Source: Lachnospiraceae bacterium (GTDB lineage: Bacteria; Bacillota; Clostridia; Lachnospirales; Lachnospiraceae). Taken from it: 7,368 bases of DNA. Positions 1 to 6,466 of the stretch are shown in pieces (position 1 is the first letter of the stretch; each line of letters starts with the position of its first letter). The position numbers were made by a program, and so were the translations under genes. The DNA is taken from positions 1-7,368 of the forward strand of contig JAJQID010000220.1 of assembly GCA_021199405.1 (NCBI GenBank), given 5' to 3'. Under the pieces are notes generated by a model that worked only from the letters and a program-made list of their open reading frames with translations, had not been told where the DNA came from and searched no databases.

Positions 1-1308
1 TCCTCCAACTCATCCATCAGGTCAATGGCATAATAATTTTCATAAGTGATAACACCATAATCTGGATTGAGCAAAAGCTGAACATTTTCCTTAAGCTGGT
101 TTTCCTTTAATATCAGTAAAAGACCGGCACACATACCAAGGTATACCACAGACTGTGCCACACCTCTGACCGTCCGCCACCTAACCATCCGCAAACAAAT
201 AATCAGATAATCCAACGATACACCTAACAGAAAATACCATCCCGCCGGCATGAGCCAGATCACCCTCGATGCGTTGAACGAGCCAAGCCCTCCCAGCCTC
301 TCCCGAAGCCTCACCACCAGCTCAACATTCCAGACTGCTGCGAATATATACAAAAGTAGCAACAAGGAAAAAACATAAATCAGCAAACGCCCCTGGCTCT
401 TCTCTTCGTCAGAAATCCTGGACTTCATTTTGAAGGAACGAATTGCAAAAATACAGATAACTCCCATGATCACCGGCAGGAAAAATCTGTGGAAATCCAT
501 ATTATGCTGATCGTTATATAAAAAGGCCTCCCGGAAATACTCCCAGAAACCATATACATCGAGGCTCATATCTGCCCGGTGAGAGATATAAGTCTCTCCA
601 ATTCCCACAAACTGAAGTACCAGATCCAGATTTGTCAACAGATAAATCAATATCATCGAAAGGTAAGAAAGGTAAAGCAACCCCCCCCATCCTTTGTTTT
701 TTCACTAAAGTAAAAAAAATCAAAAGTGTCCAGATCATAAGTACAGCGAAGCCCACATAAATCAGTGATGAAAAAAGCGAATAAATCACAATGACAATCA
801 CTGCCTGTCTTTGCTGTTTTTTTTCATAAAGCTGAAGGATAGCCCACGCAGCCAGGGGAACTCCCTGAATCGTCAGGCCGAACACCGCCAGAATGGGCAG
901 AAAAGCAAACATCAGGGACACCGCCATTTTTACAGGCTTTTTCTGCACAAATTTATCGAGCAGCAAATACATCCCGCCATAAGCGGCAATCTGCACCGAT
1001 ATCTGCATAAAAAGCCACGCTGCGAAAGGAGGCAATATCCTGTAAATCAACACATAGCCAAAGGTAGGCGCTACCAGTGCGTTCTTACTTGCCCCATTCA
1101 GAAATTCAGGAATGACGCTGCTCCCCGAAAACAGATATTTCGCCTGATAAATATATGTGATTACTCCCCAATCCAGCTGTTCAAAATACTCCACATAGGA
1201 GCCTGTTCCCAGAATCAGATAAGGCACAGCAGATAACAGCACCACCGCCATACCCAGCCAGAATATTTTTTCTCCCTTAAAAAGCTTCCCAAGCATGCTC
1301 TTTATCAT
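1..1308 (-). pseudogene. Frameshifted, left-truncated polytopic membrane protein (DUF6044/YkoS-like)
   Basis: This is a hydrophobic multi-pass membrane protein read in two frames. From ATG 1308 the first frame gives about 209 residues with several membrane segments (about 14-34, 90-118, 128-145, 170-203). At the G8 run (681-688) the frame is lost; the first frame then adds 55 unrelated residues and stops at 514-516. Dropping one G lets the protein continue without a stop from 680 to the window edge, with further membrane segments and the motifs YISHRADM, QHNMDFHRF and ASRVIWLMPAGWYF. The early motif with two prolines (ILPPFAAW), the SHR motif and the late R-x-x-W-L-x-P-x-x-W motif recall the DUF6044 family (Bacillus YkoS), which is often found near glycosyltransferases. 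I recall that match from memory, so it is moderate. The start is fixed by GGGAGG five bases before ATG 1308; the upstream in-frame ATGs lack a comparable site. At least 434 residues are encoded before the edge. The gene may be phase-variable, dead, or intact with a sequencing error. Confidence 0.72.
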
Positions 1309-1313
1309 CTGTT

Positions 1314-1319
1314 CCTCCC
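1314..1319 (-). promoter_or_regulatory. Ribosome binding site deciding the membrane-protein start
   Basis: GGGAGG stands five bases upstream of ATG 1308. It favours that start over in-frame ATGs at 1365 and 1332, which would add 19 or 8 residues of non-membrane sequence (MVFSAAKW...) and have no comparable purine-rich site. Confidence 0.8.
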
Positions 1320-1415
1320 TGCCACAGTCCATATATACTATCCATTTTGCAGCACTAAATACCATGTTTTCTTCTATGGCTCACAAATTTCTTCTTTATC
1401 CGCAAACATGTGTCT

Positions 1416-1444
1416 ACCGTATCATTTCCCACAGGTAATGTCAA
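1416..1444 (-). promoter_or_regulatory. Probable promoter of the membrane-protein gene
   Basis: A perfect -35 box, TTGACA (1444-1439), is followed after 17 bases by TACGGT (1421-1416), which is preceded by TGA and so reads as an extended -10. The hexamer itself matches the consensus at only three positions. Transcription would start near 1409 and leave a leader of about 100 nt. The spacer begins with TACC and the -10 region ends with GGTA, a weak dyad that could be an operator. No convincing terminator separates this promoter from the upstream MerR-type gene, so readthrough is also possible. Confidence 0.5.
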
Positions 1445-1511
1445 GCACCGTCTCTGCAGCTCATTTTCCATATTGCATCCGAGCATCAGCTTCTGTCATC
1501 CTTGCTCCGTA

Positions 1512-2189
1512 TTATCCCCACAGTTTTTTTCTTCTGTCATTTTTTTCTCGAAGTATGGCATCCAGCTGTGCAAAATGCTCCTCCTCCATTCTGAGCAGCT
1601 TCTCCCACAGCTCCTCCTCCCGTTCGCCCTGAAGCCGGAACTGGTAATCCAGCTCCTTTAAAATACTGTCCTTCATTTCCAGAATGGAGGCCTCGCTGCT
1701 TTCCCGTACTGCCTCCGCAACCATCTGACGCAAAAGCTCCTGAAGCCGAATGGTTTTTGTCCGATTCGTATTTTCCGTATTCCCCGTGTTCAAAAATTCA
1801 CTGTCTGATGCTTCCTTGTCCAGAAGATCCAGGTCTGTACTTTTTTTGCAGGGAGCTTTTTTGTCCGCGGCTTCTTTTCCGAAAGTCCCCTTCTCCTGAG
1901 CCTCCTCCTTTTCAGGGCGATATATAAGAATTTTTCTCTCCGGTTCCCGTACCGTCTCTTCCTCCTTTCCGGACTGCCGGATCAGACTCTTAATCATACG
2001 CAATGGCTTGCCCTCCTTCTTGTATGTGCTGACCAGCTCCAGGGTTCTTGCCTCATCCTCCCCGTAAATTCGCCGCCCCTGACTGTCTCTGGGGATATCA
2101 AGCTCCAGCTCCTTTTCCCAGTAACGCAGTATATGCGCCTCAATTCCAAGCTTCTGTGTCATTTCCTTGACAGAATATTGTCCTTCCAT
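1512..2189 (-). CDS. MerR-type HTH protein with C-terminal basic coiled coil (RacA-like architecture)
   Basis: A 225-residue protein. Residues 5-70 form a MerR-type winged HTH: YSVKEMTQKLGIEAHILRYWEKEL is helix-turn-helix plus recognition region, followed by a wing (RDSQGRRIYGEDE) and a third helix that ends at KSLIRQ. Residues 74-145 are a charged, low-complexity linker containing an N-T-x repeat. Residues 146-220 are strongly helical, with heptad-like hydrophobic spacing, and end in a lysine/arginine-rich tail (REKNDRRKKLWG). There is no ligand-binding domain of the BmrR type and no metal-binding cysteine cluster. This layout is that of RacA, the Bacillus chromosome-anchoring protein, and of similar Clostridia proteins usually annotated as MerR regulators. 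Whether it regulates transcription or organises DNA cannot be told from sequence. The start is chosen at 2189 because AAGGAGG lies six bases upstream; an in-frame start at 2243 would add 18 residues that overlap the promoter. The gene appears to be a single unit with its own promoter. Confidence 0.85.
   Translation of the reverse strand: MEGQYSVKEMTQKLGIEAHILRYWEKELELDIPRDSQGRRIYGEDEARTLELVSTYKKEGKPLRMIKSLIRQSGKEEETVREPERKILIYRPEKEEAQEKGTFGKEAADKKAPCKKSTDLDLLDKEASDSEFLNTGNTENTNRTKTIRLQELLRQMVAEAVRESSEASILEMKDSILKELDYQFRLQGEREEELWEKLLRMEEEHFAQLDAILREKNDRRKKLWG
1764..1790 (-). repeat. Three degenerate 9-bp tandem repeats in the MerR-like linker
   Basis: On the minus strand the units read AACACGGGG, AATACGGAA and AATACGAAT, encoding N-T-G, N-T-E and N-T-N, with R-T-K following. 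The repeat is in frame, so gain or loss of a unit would change only linker length. The linker is the least constrained part of the protein. Confidence 0.6.
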
Positions 2190-2195
2190 GGCTGT

Positions 2196-2202
2196 CCTCC
2201 TT
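2196..2202 (-). promoter_or_regulatory. Ribosome binding site deciding the MerR-like start
   Basis: AAGGAGG lies six bases before ATG 2189, an almost ideal Shine-Dalgarno site. It rules against the longer frame beginning at 2243. Confidence 0.85.
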
Positions 2203-2220
2203 ACATTTTCCAAAAAAATT

Positions 2221-2249
2221 GTTATAGTAAAATAATTTGTCACTCACTA
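2221..2249 (-). promoter_or_regulatory. Probable promoter of the MerR-like gene
   Basis: TATAAC (2226-2221) is a five-of-six match to the -10 box and lies in an A/T-rich stretch. At 17 bases the -35 position holds TAGTGA (2249-2244), a weak match. The start point would fall near 2214, giving a short leader that ends at the AAGGAGG site. TAGTGA and TTACTA form an imperfect dyad around the spacer, which could be an autoregulatory operator, but A/T-rich sequence makes this easy to see by chance. Confidence 0.45.
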
Positions 2250-2250
2250 C

Positions 2251-2308
2251 AAAAAAAGAAGAAGCACGCGATCACGACAGGAATTGCTGATTAGGCATCC
2301 CGTGATCG
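2251..2308 (-). terminator. Hairpin with T-tract downstream of the dnaB terminator
   Basis: An 8-bp perfect stem, CGATCACG (2308-2301) with CGTGATCG (2276-2269), encloses 24 bases that can fold further (GGA...TCC and TGC...GCA). The stem may extend with GCG/CGT across a bulged base. It is followed by CTTCTTC and seven T (2263-2251), so it has the form of an intrinsic terminator on the minus strand. It lies upstream of the MerR-like promoter and downstream of the main dnaB terminator. It is therefore either a backup terminator or the 3' end of a small transcript. Confidence 0.55.
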
Positions 2309-2315
2309 GCGCAAT

Positions 2316-2340
2316 GGTAAACGAAGTAACATCGTTTACC
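2316..2340. repeat. Perfect 9-bp inverted repeat (GGTAAACGA / TCGTTTACC)
   Basis: GGTAAACGA and TCGTTTACC are separated by seven bases. As DNA this is a classical operator-like dyad; as RNA it is a stable stem-loop, extendable by a G-T pair and an A-T pair. It is not followed by a T-tract on the minus strand, so it is not a terminator on that strand. It sits between two terminator-like hairpins in the spacer between dnaB and the MerR-like gene. Confidence 0.65.
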
Positions 2341-2342
2341 GT

Positions 2343-2383
2343 AAAAACAAAAAGAGAGTACAGGCGTTTCCATACTCTCTTTT
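2343..2383 (-). terminator. Intrinsic terminator of the gdpP-rplI-dnaB operon
   Basis: An 11-bp perfect stem, AAAAGAGAGTA (2383-2373) with TACTCTCTTTT (2360-2350), and a 12-base loop are followed by TTTTTGTTTTT when stem and tail are read together. It starts 46 bases after the dnaB stop codon and is the strongest terminator in the window. In the plus direction the stem is followed by TTTTGTATT, so weak bidirectional function is possible. Confidence 0.92.
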
Positions 2384-2428
2384 GTATTATAAGTATCCGG
2401 TACAGTAAAATATACTGCTCACTCTTTT

Positions 2429-3805
2429 TTAATAGCCTTCATTCGACTGCGAGTCGTAGCTTCTTTTCTGCAGATTCGCAAATTTGGTATACTCCGCCAG
2501 CCAAGCCAGCTCCACCGTCCCCACCGGGCCGTTTCTCTGCTTCGCCAGAATGACCTCCGCCACACCTGGCTTCTGGCACTCTTCCTTAGTGTAATATTCA
2601 TCTCTGTAAAGAAACATGACCACATCCGCATCCTGCTCAATGGAACCTGATTCCCTTAAATCAGAAAGCATGGGTCTGTGATCCGGTCTCTGCTCCGGTG
2701 CTCTGGACAACTGGGCACAGGCCAGCACCGGAACCTCCAGCTCCCTTGCAAGTGCTTTCAGAGAACGGGAAATTTCTGAAATCTCCTGCTGCCTGGATTC
2801 CACGTGTCCCCCGCTGCTCATCAGCTGCAGGTAGTCGATAATGACCATGGACAGTCCGAATTCCAGCTTATACTTGCGGCATTTGGAGCGCAGCTCCCCT
2901 ATGGTGATGCCAGGGGTATCATCGATGATCATGGGTGAGCGTCCGATCATCCCCGCCGTCTCCGCCAGCTTTTCCCAGTCTCCGTCGGAGAGCTGCCCTG
3001 TCCTGAGCTTCTGCGCATCCACCTTCGACTCCAGGGAAAGCATACGATTAATCAGCTGCTCCTTGCTCATCTCCAGAGAAAAAATTGCCAGGGGCTCCTG
3101 TTTTTTTATCGCCACATGCTGAGCAATATTCAGCACAAAGGCGGTCTTTCCCATGGAAGGCCTGGCCGCGATCAGTATCAGCTCTGCCGGATGGAAGCCC
3201 GCCGTCTTATAATCCAGATCCGTAAAACCGGAGGGAATCCCCGTGACCGCTCCCCCGTTGCGGCTGGCAATTTCTACCTTGCGCATGGCCTCAGCCACTA
3301 CCTCCCGAATGGGCACATAGTCTACCAGATTTCCATTCTGACAGATATCAAAAATCTGCTTTTCCGTTGTCTCAAGGATTGTGCTGACACTCTCCTGATC
3401 CTTATAACAATTGCCGGCAATCTCATCCGCCGCCCGGATCAGCCTGCGCAGGGTCGCCTTCTCAGACACGATCAGCGCATACTGCCGCACATTGGCAGAA
3501 GTGGGAACCGCCGTCAGAATGTCCTTCATAAACTCCAGATCTGACACCTCCGGGGGTACATCCTTGGCTCTGAGCCTGTCCTGAAGAGTCACCAGATCCA
3601 CGGGCTTGCGCTCGTTAAAAAGCTCCACCATGGAAGCAAACACAATGCCGTACTGCTTGCTGTAAAAATCCTCCTCGTGCAGCAGCTCACATACCTCCAC
3701 AATGGCGTCCTGATCCAGAAGCATGGCTCCGATCACCGACTGCTCCGCCTCCAGATTGTGGGGCATTACCCGTTTTAAAATTGCCTCCTGCGATGTCTCC
3801 GGCAT
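2429..3805 (-). CDS. dnaB: Replicative DNA helicase DnaB
   Basis: The 458-residue length is typical for the hexameric 5'-3' replication-fork helicase (called DnaC in Bacillus subtilis). The N-terminal primase-interacting domain covers about residues 12-112 (PHNLEAEQSVIGAML is the usual opening). A linker leads to the RecA-like motor domain from about 175. Visible motifs are Walker A (ARPSMGKT, 214-221), the E-containing segment FSLEMS (242-247), Walker B (VIIDYLQLM, 321-329), the H3-type segment ACAQLSR (362-368) and the family signature SDLRESGSIEQDADVV (381-396). No intein interrupts the P-loop, a known insertion site in some bacteria. The start ATG 3805 has GGGAG seven bases upstream, and the protein opens as family members do. 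The gene follows rplI after 39 bp and is the last gene of the operon before the terminator at 2343-2383. Confidence 0.98.
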   Translation of the reverse strand: MPETSQEAILKRVMPHNLEAEQSVIGAMLLDQDAIVEVCELLHEEDFYSKQYGIVFASMVELFNERKPVDLVTLQDRLRAKDVPPEVSDLEFMKDILTAVPTSANVRQYALIVSEKATLRRLIRAADEIAGNCYKDQESVSTILETTEKQIFDICQNGNLVDYVPIREVVAEAMRKVEIASRNGGAVTGIPSGFTDLDYKTAGFHPAELILIAARPSMGKTAFVLNIAQHVAIKKQEPLAIFSLEMSKEQLINRMLSLESKVDAQKLRTGQLSDGDWEKLAETAGMIGRSPMIIDDTPGITIGELRSKCRKYKLEFGLSMVIIDYLQLMSSGGHVESRQQEISEISRSLKALARELEVPVLACAQLSRAPEQRPDHRPMLSDLRESGSIEQDADVVMFLYRDEYYTKEECQKPGVAEVILAKQRNGPVGTVELAWLAEYTKFANLQKRSYDSQSNEGY

Positions 3806-3844
3806 GCCTTTACTCCCTCTGAGCTGTCACCTCCACAGCCGCTC

Positions 3845-4291
3845 CTATGCTTCCTCCACTTTCACCCTGATGGTACCCGCCACCTGAGGATGCAGCTTTA
3901 CAGCCACATCAAAGACGCCAAAGGTTTTGATAGCCTCCGGCAGAACAATCTTTTTTTTGTCCACCTCAATACCGTGCTGCTCCTTCAGGGCCGCTGCGAT
4001 CTCTTTCGTGGAAATACTGCCGAAGGTCTTACCGTTCTCCCCGGCCTTCATGGATACCGTTACCGTCTTATCCCCGATCTGGACTGCCAGCGCCTGGGCC
4101 GCTTCCAGCAGCTCCTTCGCCTTTTTTTCCTGGCTGGCCTTCTGGAGCTTTAAGTCATTCATGTTTCTGGCATTGGCCTCCATGCCTATTTTCTTTGGCA
4201 GAATAAAGTTTCTGGCGTATCCCTCGCTGACCTCCACTATATCGCCCTTCCTGCCAAGCTTTTTTTCATCCTGTAATAAAATAATTTTCAT
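3845..4291 (-). CDS. rplI: 50S ribosomal protein L9
   Basis: The 148-residue length is the family norm. The N-terminal rRNA-binding domain opens MKIILLQDEKKLGRKGDIV and carries the L9 signature region around GYARNFILPKKIGMEA (residues 24-39). A long connecting helix (about 42-75) leads to the C-terminal domain, which includes FGSIST and the closing VKLHPQVAGTIRVKVEEA. L9 binds 23S rRNA near the L1 stalk and helps hold reading frame. The start is ATG 4291, with AGGAGG seven bases upstream; a TTG two codons earlier (4297) is only one base from that site and is rejected. The gene lies between gdpP (30 bp gap) and dnaB (39 bp gap), the usual Firmicutes order. Confidence 0.98.
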   Translation of the reverse strand: MKIILLQDEKKLGRKGDIVEVSEGYARNFILPKKIGMEANARNMNDLKLQKASQEKKAKELLEAAQALAVQIGDKTVTVSMKAGENGKTFGSISTKEIAAALKEQHGIEVDKKKIVLPEAIKTFGVFDVAVKLHPQVAGTIRVKVEEA

Positions 4292-4298
4292 ACTCAAT

Positions 4299-4304
4299 CC
4301 TCCT
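4299..4304 (-). promoter_or_regulatory. Ribosome binding site deciding the rplI start
   Basis: AGGAGG is seven bases before ATG 4291. An in-frame TTG at 4297 would lie one base from this site, which is too close, so the protein begins MKIILL, as L9 proteins do. Confidence 0.9.
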
Positions 4305-4321
4305 GTCCTGCAGAGCAGCCC

Positions 4322-6388
4322 TTATTTCAGGTCTCCCTCTTCAATCATGGTATCTAACGTTCGCTTTAAAGCGCCCTCCGCCTCCGCTTCCGTCACACCG
4401 TCCAGCTGGCAGGCTGCAGTAGTCATGTGGCCGCCGCCGCCCATCTTCTCCATGATGATCTGTACGTTCACCTCATCGATAGAGCGGGCGGAAATAAAGA
4501 CTCTGCCCTGAAACGGGGTCAGCACAAAGCTGGCCTTCACACTGCTGATGCTGAGAAGCTCATTGGCTACCTGGGCGCCCACCACTGTGGGATTGGAAAC
4601 TCCCTCCAGCTCCGCCGCGCAATAAGAAATTGCGTAATAATTTCTGTAGATCTGCGCCTGACTGGCAGCCTCCGCTTTCACCTTGTAATCCACAGCGTCC
4701 GTCCTGAAAAGCTTCCTTACTCTGGTAACATCCGCTCCATTCCTGCGCAGGAATGCAGCCGCTTCAAAGGTTCTGACTCCTGCCTGATTCATGAAATTAT
4801 TAGTATCCACCACGATACCCGCGTACATACAGTCCGCCTCCTCGGGACGAAGCTTCAGATTATCACTGGTATACTGCAGAATCTCTGACACCATCTCGCA
4901 GGCGGAAGAAGCATAGGATTCAATATAGGACAGAGCCGTATTCTCAATGGTCTCCACCCCCTGCCTGTGATGGTCGATAACCACAATGGACTTGGCCATG
5001 CGCAAAAGCTCCGGGCAGGCCGTCAGACTGGGCTTATTGACATCCACCACCACCAGCACCGTGTTGGAGGACATCATCTCCAGCGCCTCCCGGGAATCAA
5101 TGATCATATCCTCCTCGTAATCCTGCTGTCCGATAAACATTCCGGTAACGCTGTTCAGGTTTCCCTGAGGGTCGTCCATCACAATATAAGCCGGTTTTTC
5201 ACAGATTTTGGCAATTCTGTATACTCCCACTGCCGCGCCGAAGCAGTCCGCGTCCGGATTCCTGTGACCCATGACCATCACCTGATCCTTGGAATAAATG
5301 ATCTCCTTTAAGGCATGAGCCTTGACGCGAGCCTTGACACGGCTGTTCTTGGCCATACTCTGGCTCTTGCCACCAAAATACTGGGTCTCCCGGTCATTTT
5401 TGACCACCGCCTGGTCGCCGCCCCGGGCCAGAGCCAGGTCGATGGCATTCTGGGCATAACCGTAGCACTGAGCGTAGGTCATTCCCCCATAACCAATACC
5501 AATGCTCATGGTCACCGCCATGTCATTACCAATGCTGACGGTCTTGACATCATCCAGAATATCAAATTTCTTTTCCTGAAGCTGCTTCAGGGACTTCTTG
5601 CGCAGCACCACCAGATATTTGTCATCCTCCAGCTTGCGGCAGATCCCGTCCACGGAGGAAACATATTTATTGATCTTTCTGTCAATCAGGGCAATCAGAA
5701 GAGAACGGCGAACCTCCTCTACGCTGGCCAACGCCTCGTCGTAGTTGTCCAGATACATCAGGCCCACAGTCACGCTCTGGTCATCTACCTCACGCAGGGC
5801 AAATTTCAGCGCCGTCTCATCATAAAAATACAGCGCCACCAGATAGCTTTCCTCATCGCTCTCCCCCAACAGGGCGCTCTCGGACACCAGCTTCCCCATG
5901 AAAATCTGCGTGGCCTCCACCCGGTATTCCTTTTCATGATAGGAGAATTCGAAGGTGCTGCTTTCCTCCCCGTTATAGCCGGGCATCCTGTCCTTTGTCA
6001 TCATGGAAAAAAACTGAGTGATTGACTTACTGCGAACATTGTCCAGCTCAATCAGATCTTTAAAGGCATTATTGGCCCACAGACACCGGTTCTGATCGTC
6101 CAGCAATGCGTACGGAATATCAAATTCCCTCAGCAGCTGGCTCTGCATCTGTCCATAGGCAGTGGCAAAATCTACCAGCTCACGGATAAAGACCTGCCGA
6201 TAATGAGCCATTAGCCAGGCCACAATGATAAAATAAGCGAGCAGATAGCCGGACAGGATGACTCCCGCTTCAATACTCACCAGATAAATCGCCACATTGA
6301 CAAACAGCAGCAAAATACCCAGGTAGAGGGAAAACTGGAGATATCTTCTGATCTTTCCTTTCAGCTTTACGCTCTCTTTTTTCTTCAT
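4322..6388 (-). CDS. gdpP: Cyclic-di-AMP phosphodiesterase, GdpP family
   Basis: A 688-residue membrane-anchored enzyme that hydrolyses c-di-AMP to pApA and so affects cell-wall and potassium homeostasis (family knowledge from Bacillus GdpP/YybT, about 660 residues). Two membrane helices lie at about 18-36 and 40-60. A PAS-like domain follows at about 85-170, then a degenerate GGDEF domain at about 203-337 ending in the family motif ARGGDQAVVK (321-330). The catalytic DHH domain begins at 370: GHRNPDADCFG holds H375, D379 and D381, with D449 in VVDVNKPS, D472-H473-H474 (IDHH) and D528 in VVDTN. The DHHA1 domain ends with GGGGH (650-654). All expected metal-binding positions appear present. 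Most relatives I recall have histidine after the D449 motif (D-T-H-K-P) where this protein has asparagine. ATG 6388 has AAGGAG seven bases upstream. First gene of the operon with rplI and dnaB. Confidence 0.96.
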   Translation of the reverse strand: MKKKESVKLKGKIRRYLQFSLYLGILLLFVNVAIYLVSIEAGVILSGYLLAYFIIVAWLMAHYRQVFIRELVDFATAYGQMQSQLLREFDIPYALLDDQNRCLWANNAFKDLIELDNVRSKSITQFFSMMTKDRMPGYNGEESSTFEFSYHEKEYRVEATQIFMGKLVSESALLGESDEESYLVALYFYDETALKFALREVDDQSVTVGLMYLDNYDEALASVEEVRRSLLIALIDRKINKYVSSVDGICRKLEDDKYLVVLRKKSLKQLQEKKFDILDDVKTVSIGNDMAVTMSIGIGYGGMTYAQCYGYAQNAIDLALARGGDQAVVKNDRETQYFGGKSQSMAKNSRVKARVKAHALKEIIYSKDQVMVMGHRNPDADCFGAAVGVYRIAKICEKPAYIVMDDPQGNLNSVTGMFIGQQDYEEDMIIDSREALEMMSSNTVLVVVDVNKPSLTACPELLRMAKSIVVIDHHRQGVETIENTALSYIESYASSACEMVSEILQYTSDNLKLRPEEADCMYAGIVVDTNNFMNQAGVRTFEAAAFLRRNGADVTRVRKLFRTDAVDYKVKAEAASQAQIYRNYYAISYCAAELEGVSNPTVVGAQVANELLSISSVKASFVLTPFQGRVFISARSIDEVNVQIIMEKMGGGGHMTTAACQLDGVTEAEAEGALKRTLDTMIEEGDLK

Positions 6389-6401
6389 TTCCGTGCTCCT
6401 T

Positions 6402-6428
6402 AAAACAGAGAGAAATCTCCTCTGTTTT
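6402..6428 (-). promoter_or_regulatory. Leader hairpin abutting the gdpP ribosome binding site
   Basis: A 9-bp perfect stem, AAAACAGAG (6428-6420) with CTCTGTTTT (6410-6402), has a nine-base loop that can tighten with two more pairs and a bulged G. The 3' arm ends exactly where the AAGGAG site (6401-6396) begins. Only four T follow the stem, so it is a poor terminator. Its position downstream of the promoter puts it in the gdpP mRNA leader, where it could affect ribosome access or RNA stability. Confidence 0.6.
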
Positions 6429-6452
6429 TATTTCCCTTATTACGTTCAGAAT

Positions 6453-6466
6453 GGCGTAACGACGCC
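6453..6466 (-). other. Small hairpin near the 5' end of the gdpP leader
   Basis: GGCGT and ACGCC pair around a four-base loop (CGTT on the minus strand). It lies about five bases from the predicted transcript start (near 6471), the place where 5' stabilising stem-loops are often found. It could equally be chance. Confidence 0.4.

Noticed and set aside
811..1236. Plus-strand open frame opposite the membrane-protein gene
   Set aside because: Basic, histidine-rich composition is the mirror of hydrophobic membrane codons; no start signal.
1463..1501. Twelve-codon minus-strand mini-frame after the MerR-like gene, with GGAG upstream
   Set aside because: Such short frames are frequent by chance; the sequence has no attenuator or repeated-codon signature to suggest a leader peptide.
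2244..2428. Known riboswitch in the spacer downstream of dnaB
   Set aside because: I looked for recognisable cores of preQ1, c-di-GMP and c-di-AMP riboswitches and saw none; the hairpins fit terminators and a dyad.
3927..4511. Plus-strand open frame of 194 codons across rplI and the end of gdpP
   Set aside because: Serine- and phenylalanine-rich product typical of antisense reading; it overlaps two well-supported genes on the other strand.
5315..6025. Long plus-strand open frame of 236 codons opposite gdpP
   Set aside because: Its protein is histidine-, leucine- and glutamine-rich without domain signature and lies wholly antisense to a clear GdpP gene; no ribosome binding site of note. It is a shadow of codon bias.
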